Shown in pieces: positions 8,115 to 16,880 of a DNA stretch of 46,554 nucleotides. Every line of letters starts with the position of its first letter. The first letter of the stretch is position 1. Under the pieces are notes generated by a model, which worked only from the letters and a program-made list of their open reading frames with translations, was not told the origin of the DNA and searched no databases. The stretch comes from CAZJWR01 sp964549765. GTDB taxonomy: Bacteria > Zixibacteria > MSB-5A5 > GN15 > JAAZOE01. The position numbers were made by a program, and so were the translations under genes. The stretch covers positions 1-46,554 of the forward strand of contig CAZJWR010000026.1 in NCBI GenBank assembly GCA_964549765.1, in the 5' to 3' direction.

Positions 8115-8984
8115 ATGGATCTGACATTTAGAGAAAACTACTGGAACGCCCGTAAATTGAAAAAGGCATTCATGGATTATTTGGTTCAGGTCTTCGGACT
8201 CGATTTATCGCTCTGGGACAAGATGGGATTTTGGGACCAACGCTACCGGCCGTTTTCGTATTTCAACGATGATTCGCTCGTTTCCAATGTTTGCGTCTAC
8301 AGCATGGACATGACGGTGCAGGGCAGACGCTGTCGGGTCGCCCAATTATCGGCGGTGGGGACGCTTCCCGATTACCGACGGAAAGGCCTAAGCCGCACAT
8401 TGATTCGGGCCGCGATGGATTGGGCGAACGATACCCATGAATTTTTCTTCCTGTTCGCCGACGAAGGAGCATATCAATTCTACGAAGATTGCGGTTTTCG
8501 CCGCGTGGATGAGTATAAAGTGCGCATATCGTTTTCAGGAATGACCGCACGGTCCGGTGTTATCAAGATGGATATGCACAAGCCCGACCATATCGACCGG
8601 GTATATCGCATCGCTTCCCAAAGAGAACCGGTGTCCGATATCCTGGGCGTATCCAACGCAAAACTGCTCATATATTGGTGCTTGTATGGTCTCCGCGATT
8701 ATGTCTACTATATTCCTGAGTTGGATACCCTGGTGCTATGTAAACGCACCGGTGGACTTCTGACAGTGTTCGATATTGTCGGATCGACCGTCCCGGTGTT
8801 TGCCGACCTATATCCCTATATATGCGATCCGGGCGACGAGACCGTCGAATTTCTCTTTATGGTCGACAAGTTGAACCTGGGAAACGTCGGCTACGTCAGG
8901 ATTGATGAAAACGGCGCGCACGTCTACGGCCGCTTTCCTCTGGAAAGCGGAAAATTCATATTTCCGCTCACATCTCAGGCGTAA
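8115..8984 (+). CDS. GNAT-family N-acetyltransferase
   Basis: 289 aa. ATG 8115 is preceded by TTGAGGAAGACC, a good ribosome site; an upstream in-frame TTG at 8091 lacks one. The core lies in residues ~55-130: RVAQLSAVGTLPDYRRKGLS is the acetyl-CoA binding motif A (consensus Q/R-x-x-G-x-G/A, here R-K-G-L). FFFLFADEGAYQFYEDCGFRR is the usual motif B ending with the YE-x-x-GF signature. The ~150-residue C-terminal part is unusual for short GNATs and may form a second domain for acceptor binding. The acceptor is unknown. It stands alone, with no operon partner. Confidence 0.75.
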   Translation: MDLTFRENYWNARKLKKAFMDYLVQVFGLDLSLWDKMGFWDQRYRPFSYFNDDSLVSNVCVYSMDMTVQGRRCRVAQLSAVGTLPDYRRKGLSRTLIRAAMDWANDTHEFFFLFADEGAYQFYEDCGFRRVDEYKVRISFSGMTARSGVIKMDMHKPDHIDRVYRIASQREPVSDILGVSNAKLLIYWCLYGLRDYVYYIPELDTLVLCKRTGGLLTVFDIVGSTVPVFADLYPYICDPGDETVEFLFMVDKLNLGNVGYVRIDENGAHVYGRFPLESGKFIFPLTSQA

Positions 8985-9238
8985 CCGTGCGGTGCCTTTT
9001 TCAACCGGCTCTGAGCGCGATCACCTTCTCGCCCGGGAACCGGAGAGGATTCATTGCATGATTTGAGCGGGCGATGAGGCGTTTCTTATTGAACGGCATC
9101 CAAATTCATCGAAACCTTAGGTGAATCCGGGGTGTAATAAACGATAGACTTTTCATCGAGGGGACTTTTTGCGTGCCATGCGATCAGGCCGTTATTTTTT
9201 CCCTCATATCCCATGGAGAAGCGATTCTGGAACATGTA

Positions 9239-10165
9239 ATGTTTCGCAAAGCAGGGGTGGCGTTCGGCCTGACGCTCGTAGTGGTATCAGCAATCGCGGG
9301 AAAGATATACGCCCAGGAAACACCGACGGTGCCGTTCGACTTAGACAGGAACAGGATCATTATCCCGGTGTCGGTCAACGGTTCGCCGCCCCAACGGTTG
9401 ATTCTCGATACCGGCATGGGATTCGACGGCGTGTATCTATTCCATAGAAGCACCTTGAGGCTGATCGATACCACCGGAGCGATTGAGGTGCGCGTGCCGG
9501 GGGCGGGGAGCGGCGAGGCGTCCACGGCGACGATGATCGAATCGGGACCTATCAAATTCGGCGACGTCTCGGTTGCCGATCAGCGTATCATCGTTTCCCA
9601 CAGTGAATATACCCAGTTATTCCCGACCGACGGTGTGATCGGGTGGAATCTGTTCGGTCATTACATTGTGGAGATCGATTATGATTCGCAGCACATTTTT
9701 CTCCGGGATACGACATACGCGCCTTCTGATTCGGGCTGGACGATTATGCCGATAGCCTTGAAGAACAATCTGCCGTTTCTCGATGTGACGGTCGAAGTTA
9801 TCACCGGCGAAGTCGTGCCGATGCAGGTGTACATCGATCTGGCGTCGGGCGATGCGCTTGAATTACTGGTTTATCCGGATCAGAAATTCACCATGCCGGA
9901 AAACCTGACCGCCGGTAACCTGGGCACGGGCTTGAGCGGCGACATTGACGGATACTCCGGCCGAAGCGTGCGTCTCGAAATCGGCGGCTTTGATCTACAT
10001 GATATCCGCACCGCCTTTGCTCCCGCCGGCGTGCGATCCAAGCAGGAGGGCGCGGACGGCATTCTCGGCAATGATTTGATCAGGAGATTCAATATTGTTT
10101 TCGATTATTCTCACGGCCGCCTCTATATCAGGCCCAACAAGACATTCGATTTGCCGTTCGAGTAA
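9239..10165 (+). CDS. Periplasmic retropepsin-like aspartyl protease
   Basis: 308 aa. I choose ATG 9239 because it yields a clean signal peptide (MFRKAGVAFGLTLVVV...IYA|Q); a GTG at 9173 would add an unlikely N-terminal extension. Residues 53-60 hold the catalytic signature LILDTGMG with Asp57. A second, degenerate site appears in VYIDLASGDALEL near residue 200, where DTG has become DLA. Two lobes in one chain with one altered lobe fits the exported bacterial retropepsin-like family (Asp_protease_2/gag-asp type). Many members process envelope proteins or bind rather than cut. The last part (DGILGNDLIRRFNIVFDY) resembles the family's conserved ILG-strand region. Substrate unknown. Confidence 0.75.
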   Translation: MFRKAGVAFGLTLVVVSAIAGKIYAQETPTVPFDLDRNRIIIPVSVNGSPPQRLILDTGMGFDGVYLFHRSTLRLIDTTGAIEVRVPGAGSGEASTATMIESGPIKFGDVSVADQRIIVSHSEYTQLFPTDGVIGWNLFGHYIVEIDYDSQHIFLRDTTYAPSDSGWTIMPIALKNNLPFLDVTVEVITGEVVPMQVYIDLASGDALELLVYPDQKFTMPENLTAGNLGTGLSGDIDGYSGRSVRLEIGGFDLHDIRTAFAPAGVRSKQEGADGILGNDLIRRFNIVFDYSHGRLYIRPNKTFDLPFE

Positions 10166-10207
10166 GCCATTGACCGGCAACAAAATAGGGGATTATCCAA
10201 GAGCGAA

Positions 10208-10903
10208 ATGAAAAAGAATTACACGGATCATTCGCAAAAATTGATAGACGAGATGAACCGTTACTACGATGCGCGGGCGCCATTGCATGACTATTACATG
10301 GGGTATAAATCCATCCAGGGCATGGAGGAACTGCTTAAGCCTATAATCAAGCAGGTTGCGGACATTGCAGGCGGCAAGCATGTTCTTGAAATCGCCTGCG
10401 GCACGGGAAACTGGACGCAGGTGCTGGCGAAACGGGCCGATTTCGTTACGGCCACCGACACCAGCCCCAGGGTCTTGGATATAGCCCGGCGGAAATTGGC
10501 CGCATATAGCAATGTGTCTTTGATTCGATGCGATGCCTACGACGTGAGCGAAATCGCAGGCCGCTTCGATGTCGTCTTCGCGTCCGACTGGTGGTCTCAC
10601 ATACCGAAAGGCGTTCTGCCGTCGTTTCTCGAATCCGTAATGGGCAAACTAAAATCCGATGCAACGGCTGTTTTTCTGGATATGTCGTTCAGGGATCATT
10701 TCAGGCGGGAGCCATGCTATTACGATTCGGACAACAACCGCGTTTCCCGGCGCAAGCTCCCCGACGGATCAGAGTACGAAGTAGTCAAGAATTTCCCGGA
10801 CGAGATGGAACTCCGCCGGATCCTCAATGTCTACGCGGGACAGATCGACTTTTTCGAGTTTGGCGACCTGCAGCGATGGATGGCCGTTTTCACCCCCAAA
10901 TAA
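10208..10903 (+). CDS. Class I SAM-dependent methyltransferase
   Basis: 231 aa. Motif I is HVLEIACGTGNWTQVLA (residues ~58-74). DTSPRVLDIARRKLAAY is the post-I acidic loop, and DVVFASDWWSHIPKG gives the substrate side. These define the broad Methyltransf_11/25 family. The end is short and without a clear acceptor domain. It starts 42 bases after the protease gene on the same strand and could be co-transcribed, but no functional link is visible. Substrate unknown. Confidence 0.8.
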   Translation: MKKNYTDHSQKLIDEMNRYYDARAPLHDYYMGYKSIQGMEELLKPIIKQVADIAGGKHVLEIACGTGNWTQVLAKRADFVTATDTSPRVLDIARRKLAAYSNVSLIRCDAYDVSEIAGRFDVVFASDWWSHIPKGVLPSFLESVMGKLKSDATAVFLDMSFRDHFRREPCYYDSDNNRVSRRKLPDGSEYEVVKNFPDEMELRRILNVYAGQIDFFEFGDLQRWMAVFTPK

Positions 10904-11013
10904 CCCGGCCCGATGGTCTGACCAGCCTCCGTATCCGTAAAACACATTCTGTATCTACAGTCCACGCTTGCCCCGGGTGCGGAATATCCATCATGCATGT
11001 TCTGAGAAAATGG

Positions 11014-11042
11014 TTGACATGGGCCACGTTGGAGCATAGGTT
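11014..11042 (+). promoter_or_regulatory. Putative sigma70-type promoter of the kinase operon
   Basis: TTGACA (11014-11019) is followed after 17 bases by TAGGTT (11037-11042). The -35 matches perfectly; the -10 matches the TAnnTT form also seen before valS and the polyprenyl synthase. It lies ~205 bases ahead of the kinase start, so the leader would be long. Confidence 0.45.
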
Positions 11043-11111
11043 CGAATAATAGCCTGCTCACTCCGCCCGGAGACAGGCCGGATTGGTCAGGAACCCGACC
11101 CAATCAAGCCG

Positions 11112-11173
11112 AGTTCCGGAACTTCCCGTTCGACGGGCATTCCCCCGGGGAATGCAAGCGTTTGGTCCGGAAC
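11112..11173. promoter_or_regulatory. Cluster of palindromes upstream of the kinase operon
   Basis: Between the putative promoter and the kinase start are a perfect 12-bp palindrome AGTTCCGGAACT (11112-11123) and a 19-bp one with 9-bp arms GCATTCCCC and GGGGAATGC (11137-11155). TCCGGAAC appears twice, at 11115 and 11166, exactly 51 bases apart (about five helical turns). This layout fits binding of a dimeric regulator or autoregulation, but no binding protein is identified. Confidence 0.4.
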
Positions 11174-11250
11174 CATGCCCGGGCGTATACGGATATGATG
11201 TCCGTCGCGGGTTAAGTGGGACCTAAAGGCAGCAAAGGTTTGGTGCGGCG

Positions 11251-12789
11251 ATGGCGGATCAGGTTGGGAATGCGGATGAGTCAAACGATTCCCGGGCTAT
11301 GAGATTTACCGAGGAGCAGGCTCAAGACGCCCAGGACGCGCTCACCCGCCGACCGAGAATAAGCATCCGGGTGCGAATCGCCGCCGGTTTCCTCGTCACC
11401 TTCGTCTTCACCTGCTGCGTCACCATCGCGGCCATGGTCTTTATCTCCAACATCGCCAGTCGGCAGAGACTCCTGGAACGGGCCGGCAATATCGAATTCG
11501 AAATCCAACAGGCCCGCCGCTTCGAGAAAAACTGGTTTCTGTACGGCACCAATCTCTACGACGCCCTGAACAACGCCCAGAACGCGGAGAATCTTCTGGA
11601 AAACTCACGCGATGAAATGCTCCAGATCATCGGCGATCCGGGCTACGAACGGATGAAGCTCAATCTGGCCCGGTATCGCGAAACGCTGGAGAAGCTGGGC
11701 GCATTGGGAAACGCCGCCGACACGACCTCGTCCAGCCAGCGCCTGACGCTCGAATCCGAACTGCGTCGGTTCGGCGCCGAGATTGTCACTGAAGCTTCTA
11801 ATGTCGTCGATCAGGAGCGATTGCGCATCCGCACCTGGCTCCAGACGTCGATGGTCATCGCGATCGCGGCCCTAGTCGTCATCCTGATTTTCGTGGCCTT
11901 TATCGCGGCCTTCATCACCCGCCAGATCATCCGTCCCTTCGGTCGTTTCGAAAGCTACACCCGCCGGATCGCGGACGGGGACTTTTCTCTAATCACTCCC
12001 ACCCGGAAATATCGCGATGAGTTCACCAATCTGGCCATCGCGCTCAATCATATGCTGATGGAAATCAAACGGCACGAGGACCAGCTTATCCAGTCGCGGA
12101 AAATGGCTGCCATTGGCAACCTGACGGCGGGCATTGCCCATGAGCTCAACAATCCGCTAAACAATATCAGCATCACCGTCGAGGCCCTCATCGACGAATT
12201 CGATGACTGGCCCCGGGACGAAAAGCTCAAAATGCTCAACACCGTTGCCGCGCAGGTCGAACGGGCCGGGACGACGGTCGCCAACCTGCTCGATTTTACG
12301 CGGCGGGATGAATCGTCGTTCGAGGAAATCTCCGTCAACGATGTCCTCACCCGGACCGCGAATCTGATGGGGAATGAAATCACCCTGAACAATATCAAGC
12401 TCGATATGAAGTTGGGAAACAATCTGCCCCGCGTGATGGGGAACGTGCATAACCTCCAGCAGGTGTTTCTCAATCTGTTCCTGAACGCCATCCAGGCTAT
12501 GCCGGACGGCGGCTCGCTGATCGTGAAAAGCTATGTCGAGGACGATAAGGTCAAAATCGATGTCACCGATACCGGCGTCGGTATCCCGCCGGAAAATCTG
12601 GATAAAATATTCGATCCGTTCTTTACCACCAAGGAGGTCGGCAAGGGCACCGGGCTGGGATTGTCGGTCAGCTATGGCATCATCGAAAAGCACCACGGCC
12701 AGGTTGTCGCGCACAGCGAAATCGGCAGGGGAACCACGTTTTCGATCACGCTCCCGCCATCGGGCGCGGCGGTGTCGACCGGAGGATAG
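11251..12789 (+). CDS. Membrane sensor histidine kinase with HAMP domain
   Basis: 512 aa. A short cytoplasmic N-terminus is followed by a first membrane segment (about residues 45-68), a ~130-residue helical periplasmic domain resembling HBM/four-helix-bundle sensors (ARRFEKNWFLYG), and a second membrane segment (~205-228). HAMP follows, then the dimerisation helix with phospho-acceptor His297 in IAHELNNPLNNI, and the ATPase domain with N-box (NLFLNAIQAM), G1 (DTGVGIP), FDPFFTTK and G2 (GTGLGLSVSYGI). All catalytic boxes are complete. It is probably autophosphorylated in response to an extracytoplasmic signal and passes phosphate to the receivers downstream (12849, 13281, 16465). The promoter at 11014 and the palindromes at 11112-11155 precede it. 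The signal is unknown. Confidence 0.9.
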   Translation: MADQVGNADESNDSRAMRFTEEQAQDAQDALTRRPRISIRVRIAAGFLVTFVFTCCVTIAAMVFISNIASRQRLLERAGNIEFEIQQARRFEKNWFLYGTNLYDALNNAQNAENLLENSRDEMLQIIGDPGYERMKLNLARYRETLEKLGALGNAADTTSSSQRLTLESELRRFGAEIVTEASNVVDQERLRIRTWLQTSMVIAIAALVVILIFVAFIAAFITRQIIRPFGRFESYTRRIADGDFSLITPTRKYRDEFTNLAIALNHMLMEIKRHEDQLIQSRKMAAIGNLTAGIAHELNNPLNNISITVEALIDEFDDWPRDEKLKMLNTVAAQVERAGTTVANLLDFTRRDESSFEEISVNDVLTRTANLMGNEITLNNIKLDMKLGNNLPRVMGNVHNLQQVFLNLFLNAIQAMPDGGSLIVKSYVEDDKVKIDVTDTGVGIPPENLDKIFDPFFTTKEVGKGTGLGLSVSYGIIEKHHGQVVAHSEIGRGTTFSITLPPSGAAVSTGG

Positions 12790-12848
12790 ACCATGCGAAA
12801 ACTGATGAAAATTGGAAATACGATCGGCTATGGAGAAGGGAGGATTCC

Positions 12849-13235
12849 ATGACCAGCAAAGCAGAAATTCTGATTGTCGATGACGAGGAAATCGTCGGGC
12901 AACGACTTCAGGATTACTTTGAAAAAAAGGGGATGTCGGTCGAGACCTTCACGGTTTCCCGCGACGCTATCGACCGATTGAAGGAAAAAACCTTCGACGT
13001 CATCGTGACCGATATCAAAATGGAAGGCCCCACCGGGATGGATATTCTTCTTGAAGTCAAAAAAGAAGCCCCCGATTCGGAAGTCATCCTGATCACCGGC
13101 TACGGTTCGTTCGAAACGCTTCGCGCAGCCGAAGCGGTTGGAGCGTTCGATTATATCTGCAAGCCGTTCAAAATCGAAGACGTGTACAAGAAAGTCGCGA
13201 AAGCGGCGGCCAAGGCCAGAAAGCACGCGAAATAG
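12849..13235 (+). CDS. Single-domain response regulator (receiver 1)
   Basis: 128 aa, a lone CheY-like receiver. Phospho-acceptor Asp55 lies in VTDIKM, with the acidic pair D11/D12, switch Thr83 (ITGYG) and Lys105 (CKPFK). GGAGGATTCC gives a strong ribosome site. There is no DNA-binding or enzymatic output domain, so it must act by protein-protein interaction or in a phosphorelay. It lies 59 bases after the kinase and is the most likely first target of His297. Confidence 0.9.
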   Translation: MTSKAEILIVDDEEIVGQRLQDYFEKKGMSVETFTVSRDAIDRLKEKTFDVIVTDIKMEGPTGMDILLEVKKEAPDSEVILITGYGSFETLRAAEAVGAFDYICKPFKIEDVYKKVAKAAAKARKHAK

Positions 13236-13280
13236 GATGGCGGCGGATCGGTCAACCGATGGATATGACGGGACAGACAA

Positions 13281-13676
13281 ATGAGTGGAATGGAAAGTAA
13301 AACCAAAATTCTGGTGCTGGACGACGAAGCGATCGTCGGTGAACGATTGAAGGCATCATTGGAGCGGGCCGGTTTTGTCGTCGACGCTTTTTCGTCGAGC
13401 CGGGACGCCCTGACCCGACTGCAATCCGAGCGGTACGACATTCTGGTGACCGATCTCAAGATGAGCGGACCCGATGGGATGGAGGTTCTGCGTGAGGCCC
13501 AACGCTTGAATCCCGACATCAAATCGGTCGTGATCACCGGCTTTGCCACCACCGAAACGGCCGAGGAGGCGCTGCGCAGCGGCGCCGTCGTGTTTGTCCC
13601 TAAGCCGTTCAAGATGAAGCAATTGAAAGATCTGCTCGTCGAGCTTTCGAAAAAAGGGACGGAGGCCGATGGATGA
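13281..13676 (+). CDS. Single-domain response regulator (receiver 2)
   Basis: 131 aa. Acidic pair D14/D15, phospho-acceptor Asp58 (VTDLKM), switch Thr86 (ITGFAT), Lys108 (PKPFK). The sequence is clearly related to receivers 1 and 3 but not nearly identical. The leader has no strong ribosome site (GGGACAGACAA). As with its neighbours, there is no output domain. It is encoded between receiver 1 and the two TauE transporters and presumably belongs to the same transcript. Confidence 0.9.
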   Translation: MSGMESKTKILVLDDEAIVGERLKASLERAGFVVDAFSSSRDALTRLQSERYDILVTDLKMSGPDGMEVLREAQRLNPDIKSVVITGFATTETAEEALRSGAVVFVPKPFKMKQLKDLLVELSKKGTEADG

Positions 13677-13745
13677 CGGAATCTGCGGCCTTGTCCGCAT
13701 CGACAACCATATGAGTGATAACCATCAGGAATAAGCGAAGATAGC

Positions 13746-14678
13746 ATGCCAAGTATGTATATCTACCTCCCGGTCGCCAACATCAGCGTTCATATATTCG
13801 TCCTGCTCGGTCTCGGTCTGACCGTCGGATTCCTGTCCGGTCTGTTTGGGGTCGGCGGCGGCTTCCTCCTGACGCCGCTTCTCATGATGATCGGTATTCC
13901 GCCCACAGTCGCGGCCGCCTCCGACGCCAATCAAATCGTGGCCGCATCCACTTCCGGCACGTTCGCCCATTGGCGGCTGGGCAATGTCGATTTCAAGATG
14001 GGCTTGCTGCTGGTCGCCGGCGGCGTGATCGGCGGCACGCTCGGGGTGCAGCTTATCAAAATCCTCCGGGCGGCCGGCAACGCCGACTTTGTCATCAAAA
14101 TCACCTATGTCGTCATGCTCGGCGTCATCGGATCGTATATGTTCCAGGAAAGCCTTAAGAATCTTCGTCCCCGACCGTTGCAGAGCGCACCCCCGAAGTT
14201 GCAGAAGAAATCCTGGTTTGCCAGATGTTGCGAGGCGCTGCCGTTCGCGGTGCGGTTCGAAAAGTCCGGTATAACGCTTTCGATATTCATGCCTTTGATT
14301 CTGGGAACTCTCGTCGGCGTGCTGTCGGCCCTGATGGGCGTCGGCGGCGGATTCATTATGGTGCCGGTGATGGTCTATATGCTGCGCATGCCGATGCACG
14401 TCGTTGTCGGAACCAGCCTCTTTCAGGTGCTGTTCACCTGCATCGATGTCACCTTCATGCAGGCGTATTACAACCATACCGTGGATCTTCTGCTGGCCGT
14501 GTTTCTTCTGGTCGGCTCGACCACGGGCGCCCAAATCGGCGCCCGGATTAGCACTCGTATGAAGGCCGACCAGCTTAAAATAGTCCTGGCGTCAATCGTG
14601 CTTCTGGTCATGATAAAAATGGCCCTCGACCTGCTCCTTTCGCCGGGCGCGATGCTTTCGTATCAGGGAGGACATTGA
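13746..14678 (+). CDS. TauE/SafE-family anion exporter, copy 1
   Basis: 310 aa, two sequence-related halves each with the family glycine motif (GLFGVGGGFLLTP near residue 35; ALMGVGGGFIMVP near residue 200) and about eight membrane segments. The family exports sulfite, sulfoacetate, taurine-derived sulfonates and related organic acids. A charged loop of ~25 residues (KNLRPRPLQSAPPKLQKKS) separates the halves. Hand alignment with the next gene shows ~75 percent identity and no gaps. It follows receiver 2 by 69 bases. The substrate cannot be read from sequence. Confidence 0.85.
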   Translation: MPSMYIYLPVANISVHIFVLLGLGLTVGFLSGLFGVGGGFLLTPLLMMIGIPPTVAAASDANQIVAASTSGTFAHWRLGNVDFKMGLLLVAGGVIGGTLGVQLIKILRAAGNADFVIKITYVVMLGVIGSYMFQESLKNLRPRPLQSAPPKLQKKSWFARCCEALPFAVRFEKSGITLSIFMPLILGTLVGVLSALMGVGGGFIMVPVMVYMLRMPMHVVVGTSLFQVLFTCIDVTFMQAYYNHTVDLLLAVFLLVGSTTGAQIGARISTRMKADQLKIVLASIVLLVMIKMALDLLLSPGAMLSYQGGH

Positions 14679-14726
14679 TGAACAGGCCATTGCCGGGTAT
14701 AAACGTACGGAGCCGACAATAGTATT

Positions 14727-15659
14727 ATGTTGAATCTCTGTATCCATCTGCCGATCGCTAACTTCAGCGTGCATATACTGGTGCTGCTCGGACTGGGTCT
14801 GTCGGTCGGATTTCTTGCCGGACTTTTCGGTGTGGGCGGCGGATTTCTCATGACGCCGCTGCTGATGATGATCGGCATCTCGCCCACGGTGGCCGCCGCT
14901 TCCGACGCCAACCAGATCGTCGCCGCCACCGCCTCCGGCACCTTCGCCCATTGGCGATTGGGCAACGTCGATTTCAAAATGGGACTCATCATGGTCGCCG
15001 GCGGCATAACCGGCGGCACCCTCGGCGTCCAGCTCGTCAAAGTGCTGCGGGCCGCCGGGGAAGCCGGGCTGGTCATCAAAGTAACCTATGTTGTGTTGCT
15101 GGCCGTCATCGGCACCTATATGTTTCAGGACAGCCTCAAAAACCTGCGCCGCCGGCCGCTTCCGGAAACGGGCGTCAGGCCCGCGAAAAAATCCTGGTTC
15201 GGCGCCTGCTGCGACGCCTTGCCGCTGCCGACCCGCTTCGAAAAATCCGGGATAACCATTTCGGTGTTCGTTCCGATAATCCTCGGCGCCATGGTCGGCG
15301 TACTGTCGGCGCTTTTGGGGGTCGGCGGGGGGTTTATCATGGTACCGGTCATGGTCTATCTGCTGCGTATGCCGATGCATGTGGTCGTCGGGACGAACCT
15401 CTTTCAGGAGGTATTCACCTGCATCAACGTCACCTTCATGCAGGCCTATTACAATCATACCGTCGATCTTCTGCTGGCGCTGTTCCTGCTTTTAGGATCC
15501 GCTACCGGCGCGCAATTGGGCGCCCGCGTCAGCAACCGCTTGAAGGCCGACCAACTGAAAATCGTGCTGGCGACGATTGTCCTGTTAGTCATGGTAAGAA
15601 TAATCTTTGGCCTGCTGGTGCATCCCGGCACGGAATTTTCCCTTTTGGGAGGTGAATGA
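14727..15659 (+). CDS. TauE/SafE-family anion exporter, copy 2
   Basis: 310 aa, same plan as the preceding gene and aligned to it along its full length. The main differences are in the inter-half loop (RRRPLPETGVRPAKKS) and at the C-terminus; the pore-lining GVGGGF segments and the segment YNHTVDLLLA are identical. Homologues sometimes work as dimers, so a heteromer of the two copies is conceivable (inference). The stop codon shares four bases (ATGA) with the next start, so expression is tightly coupled to the TIGR02186 protein. Confidence 0.85.
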   Translation: MLNLCIHLPIANFSVHILVLLGLGLSVGFLAGLFGVGGGFLMTPLLMMIGISPTVAAASDANQIVAATASGTFAHWRLGNVDFKMGLIMVAGGITGGTLGVQLVKVLRAAGEAGLVIKVTYVVLLAVIGTYMFQDSLKNLRRRPLPETGVRPAKKSWFGACCDALPLPTRFEKSGITISVFVPIILGAMVGVLSALLGVGGGFIMVPVMVYLLRMPMHVVVGTNLFQEVFTCINVTFMQAYYNHTVDLLLALFLLLGSATGAQLGARVSNRLKADQLKIVLATIVLLVMVRIIFGLLVHPGTEFSLLGGE

Positions 15660-16441
15660 TGCTCCGGATATTCCGATTCGTCTCACTCATGTGCATGCTT
15701 CTCGCCGCCCATACATTCGGCGCGGATACGACCTCGGTCGATACGCTTATTAGGCCGATCCTGACCCCGGATACCATCGACGTGGGGACATTTTACAATG
15801 GTTCCCGGGTGCAGGTTACTGCGGATGTCCCCGAATGCGACGGGGCGGTGCTGGTATTGGAGGCCGGACGCGACGAAATCAAGCTAAACCGCAAAGGACG
15901 CGTGGCGGGCATCTGGCTGAATGTGGCCCAGGTTACCGTGGAGAATGTCCCCAAAGTATATATCCTGGCGGCGTCGGATAGCCTCGAAAATATCTGTTCG
16001 CCGGACGCCCGGCGCAAGGCGCAGATCGGTCCCGAATATCTTCGCGACCAGATCCGGTTCATCTGCGACAAACCGCTGACCGGGACGGAATTCGATGAAT
16101 TCCTGAAGCTCAAGACCGACAACGGGACTTATAACATGAACGTCGGTATCGACCTCGCGTCGGCCGAACCGGGCCGGATGAAACTGACGGCCGCACTTCC
16201 CATCGCGCCGACCGTCCCTCCCGGTACGTATAAATTATTGCTATATTGTTTCAAAGACGGCGATCAGATCGGCCGGGGAGAGACCGGACTAACCGTCAAA
16301 CGGGTCGGTTTGGCGCGCATGATGGCGAATCTCGCTCATGACCACGCCGCAGAGTACGGCCTGTTGGCGATAGCGGTTGCGATGATGGTCGGTATAGTTA
16401 TGGGAGTCATCTTCGACTCGCTGCCCGGGTCGGGTCACTGA
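15656..16441 (+). CDS. TIGR02186/Alph_Pro_TM-type membrane-anchored protein
   Basis: 261 aa. The start overlaps the exporter by ATGA. An N-terminal signal peptide (residues ~1-22) leads to a beta-rich periplasmic domain. Residues FYNGSRVQVTADVP and ...LNRKGRVAGIWLN...VENVPKVYILA match the core of the family described in alphaproteobacteria as TIGR02186 (Pfam Alph_Pro_TM). One C-terminal membrane segment (~residues 230-250) anchors it. In alphaproteobacteria this gene sits next to TauE/SafE genes, as here, which supports a role as partner or chaperone of the exporter. No catalytic motif is seen. Confidence 0.75.
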   Translation: MMLRIFRFVSLMCMLLAAHTFGADTTSVDTLIRPILTPDTIDVGTFYNGSRVQVTADVPECDGAVLVLEAGRDEIKLNRKGRVAGIWLNVAQVTVENVPKVYILAASDSLENICSPDARRKAQIGPEYLRDQIRFICDKPLTGTEFDEFLKLKTDNGTYNMNVGIDLASAEPGRMKLTAALPIAPTVPPGTYKLLLYCFKDGDQIGRGETGLTVKRVGLARMMANLAHDHAAEYGLLAIAVAMMVGIVMGVIFDSLPGSGH

Positions 16442-16464
16442 TCCCGACGGGCGCGGGAAAAGCA

Positions 16465-16851
16465 ATGGAAAAGCAATTGGACATACTTGTGGTCGACGAC
16501 GAAGCGATCGTCTGCGCCCGCCTGAAACCGGCCCTCGAAAAAGACGGATACGCCGTCGAAACCTTCACCGACAGCGTCCGTGCTCGCAAGCGGCTGGACG
16601 AACATGAATTCGATATTGTCGTAACCGACATTAAAATGGCGGAAGTCGACGGTATGGAGCTGCTCACGTTCGTTCGCGAAAAATGGCCGAAAACAAGAGT
16701 GATTATCATCTCCGGTTTTGCCACGATCGACGTGACGCGGGAAGCATTCCAGCAGGGCGTGTGCGATGTCCTGGCGAAACCGTTCAAGATCAGGCAGCTC
16801 AAGGAACTTATCAACCGGGTGGCGTCCGAGATACAAAGCGGCGAGGAGTAA
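16465..16851 (+). CDS. Single-domain response regulator (receiver 3)
   Basis: 128 aa. Acidic pair D11/D12, phospho-acceptor Asp55 (VTDIKM), Lys105 (AKPFK). The switch residue is Ser83 (IISGF) where the two earlier receivers have Thr; Ser is allowed in this family. It follows the TIGR02186 gene by 23 bases and has no output domain. With receivers 1 and 2 it makes three targets for what may be one kinase. Confidence 0.9.
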   Translation: MEKQLDILVVDDEAIVCARLKPALEKDGYAVETFTDSVRARKRLDEHEFDIVVTDIKMAEVDGMELLTFVREKWPKTRVIIISGFATIDVTREAFQQGVCDVLAKPFKIRQLKELINRVASEIQSGEE

Positions 16852-16880
16852 GTCACTCAATATGCATCCGAGGTAACGAC

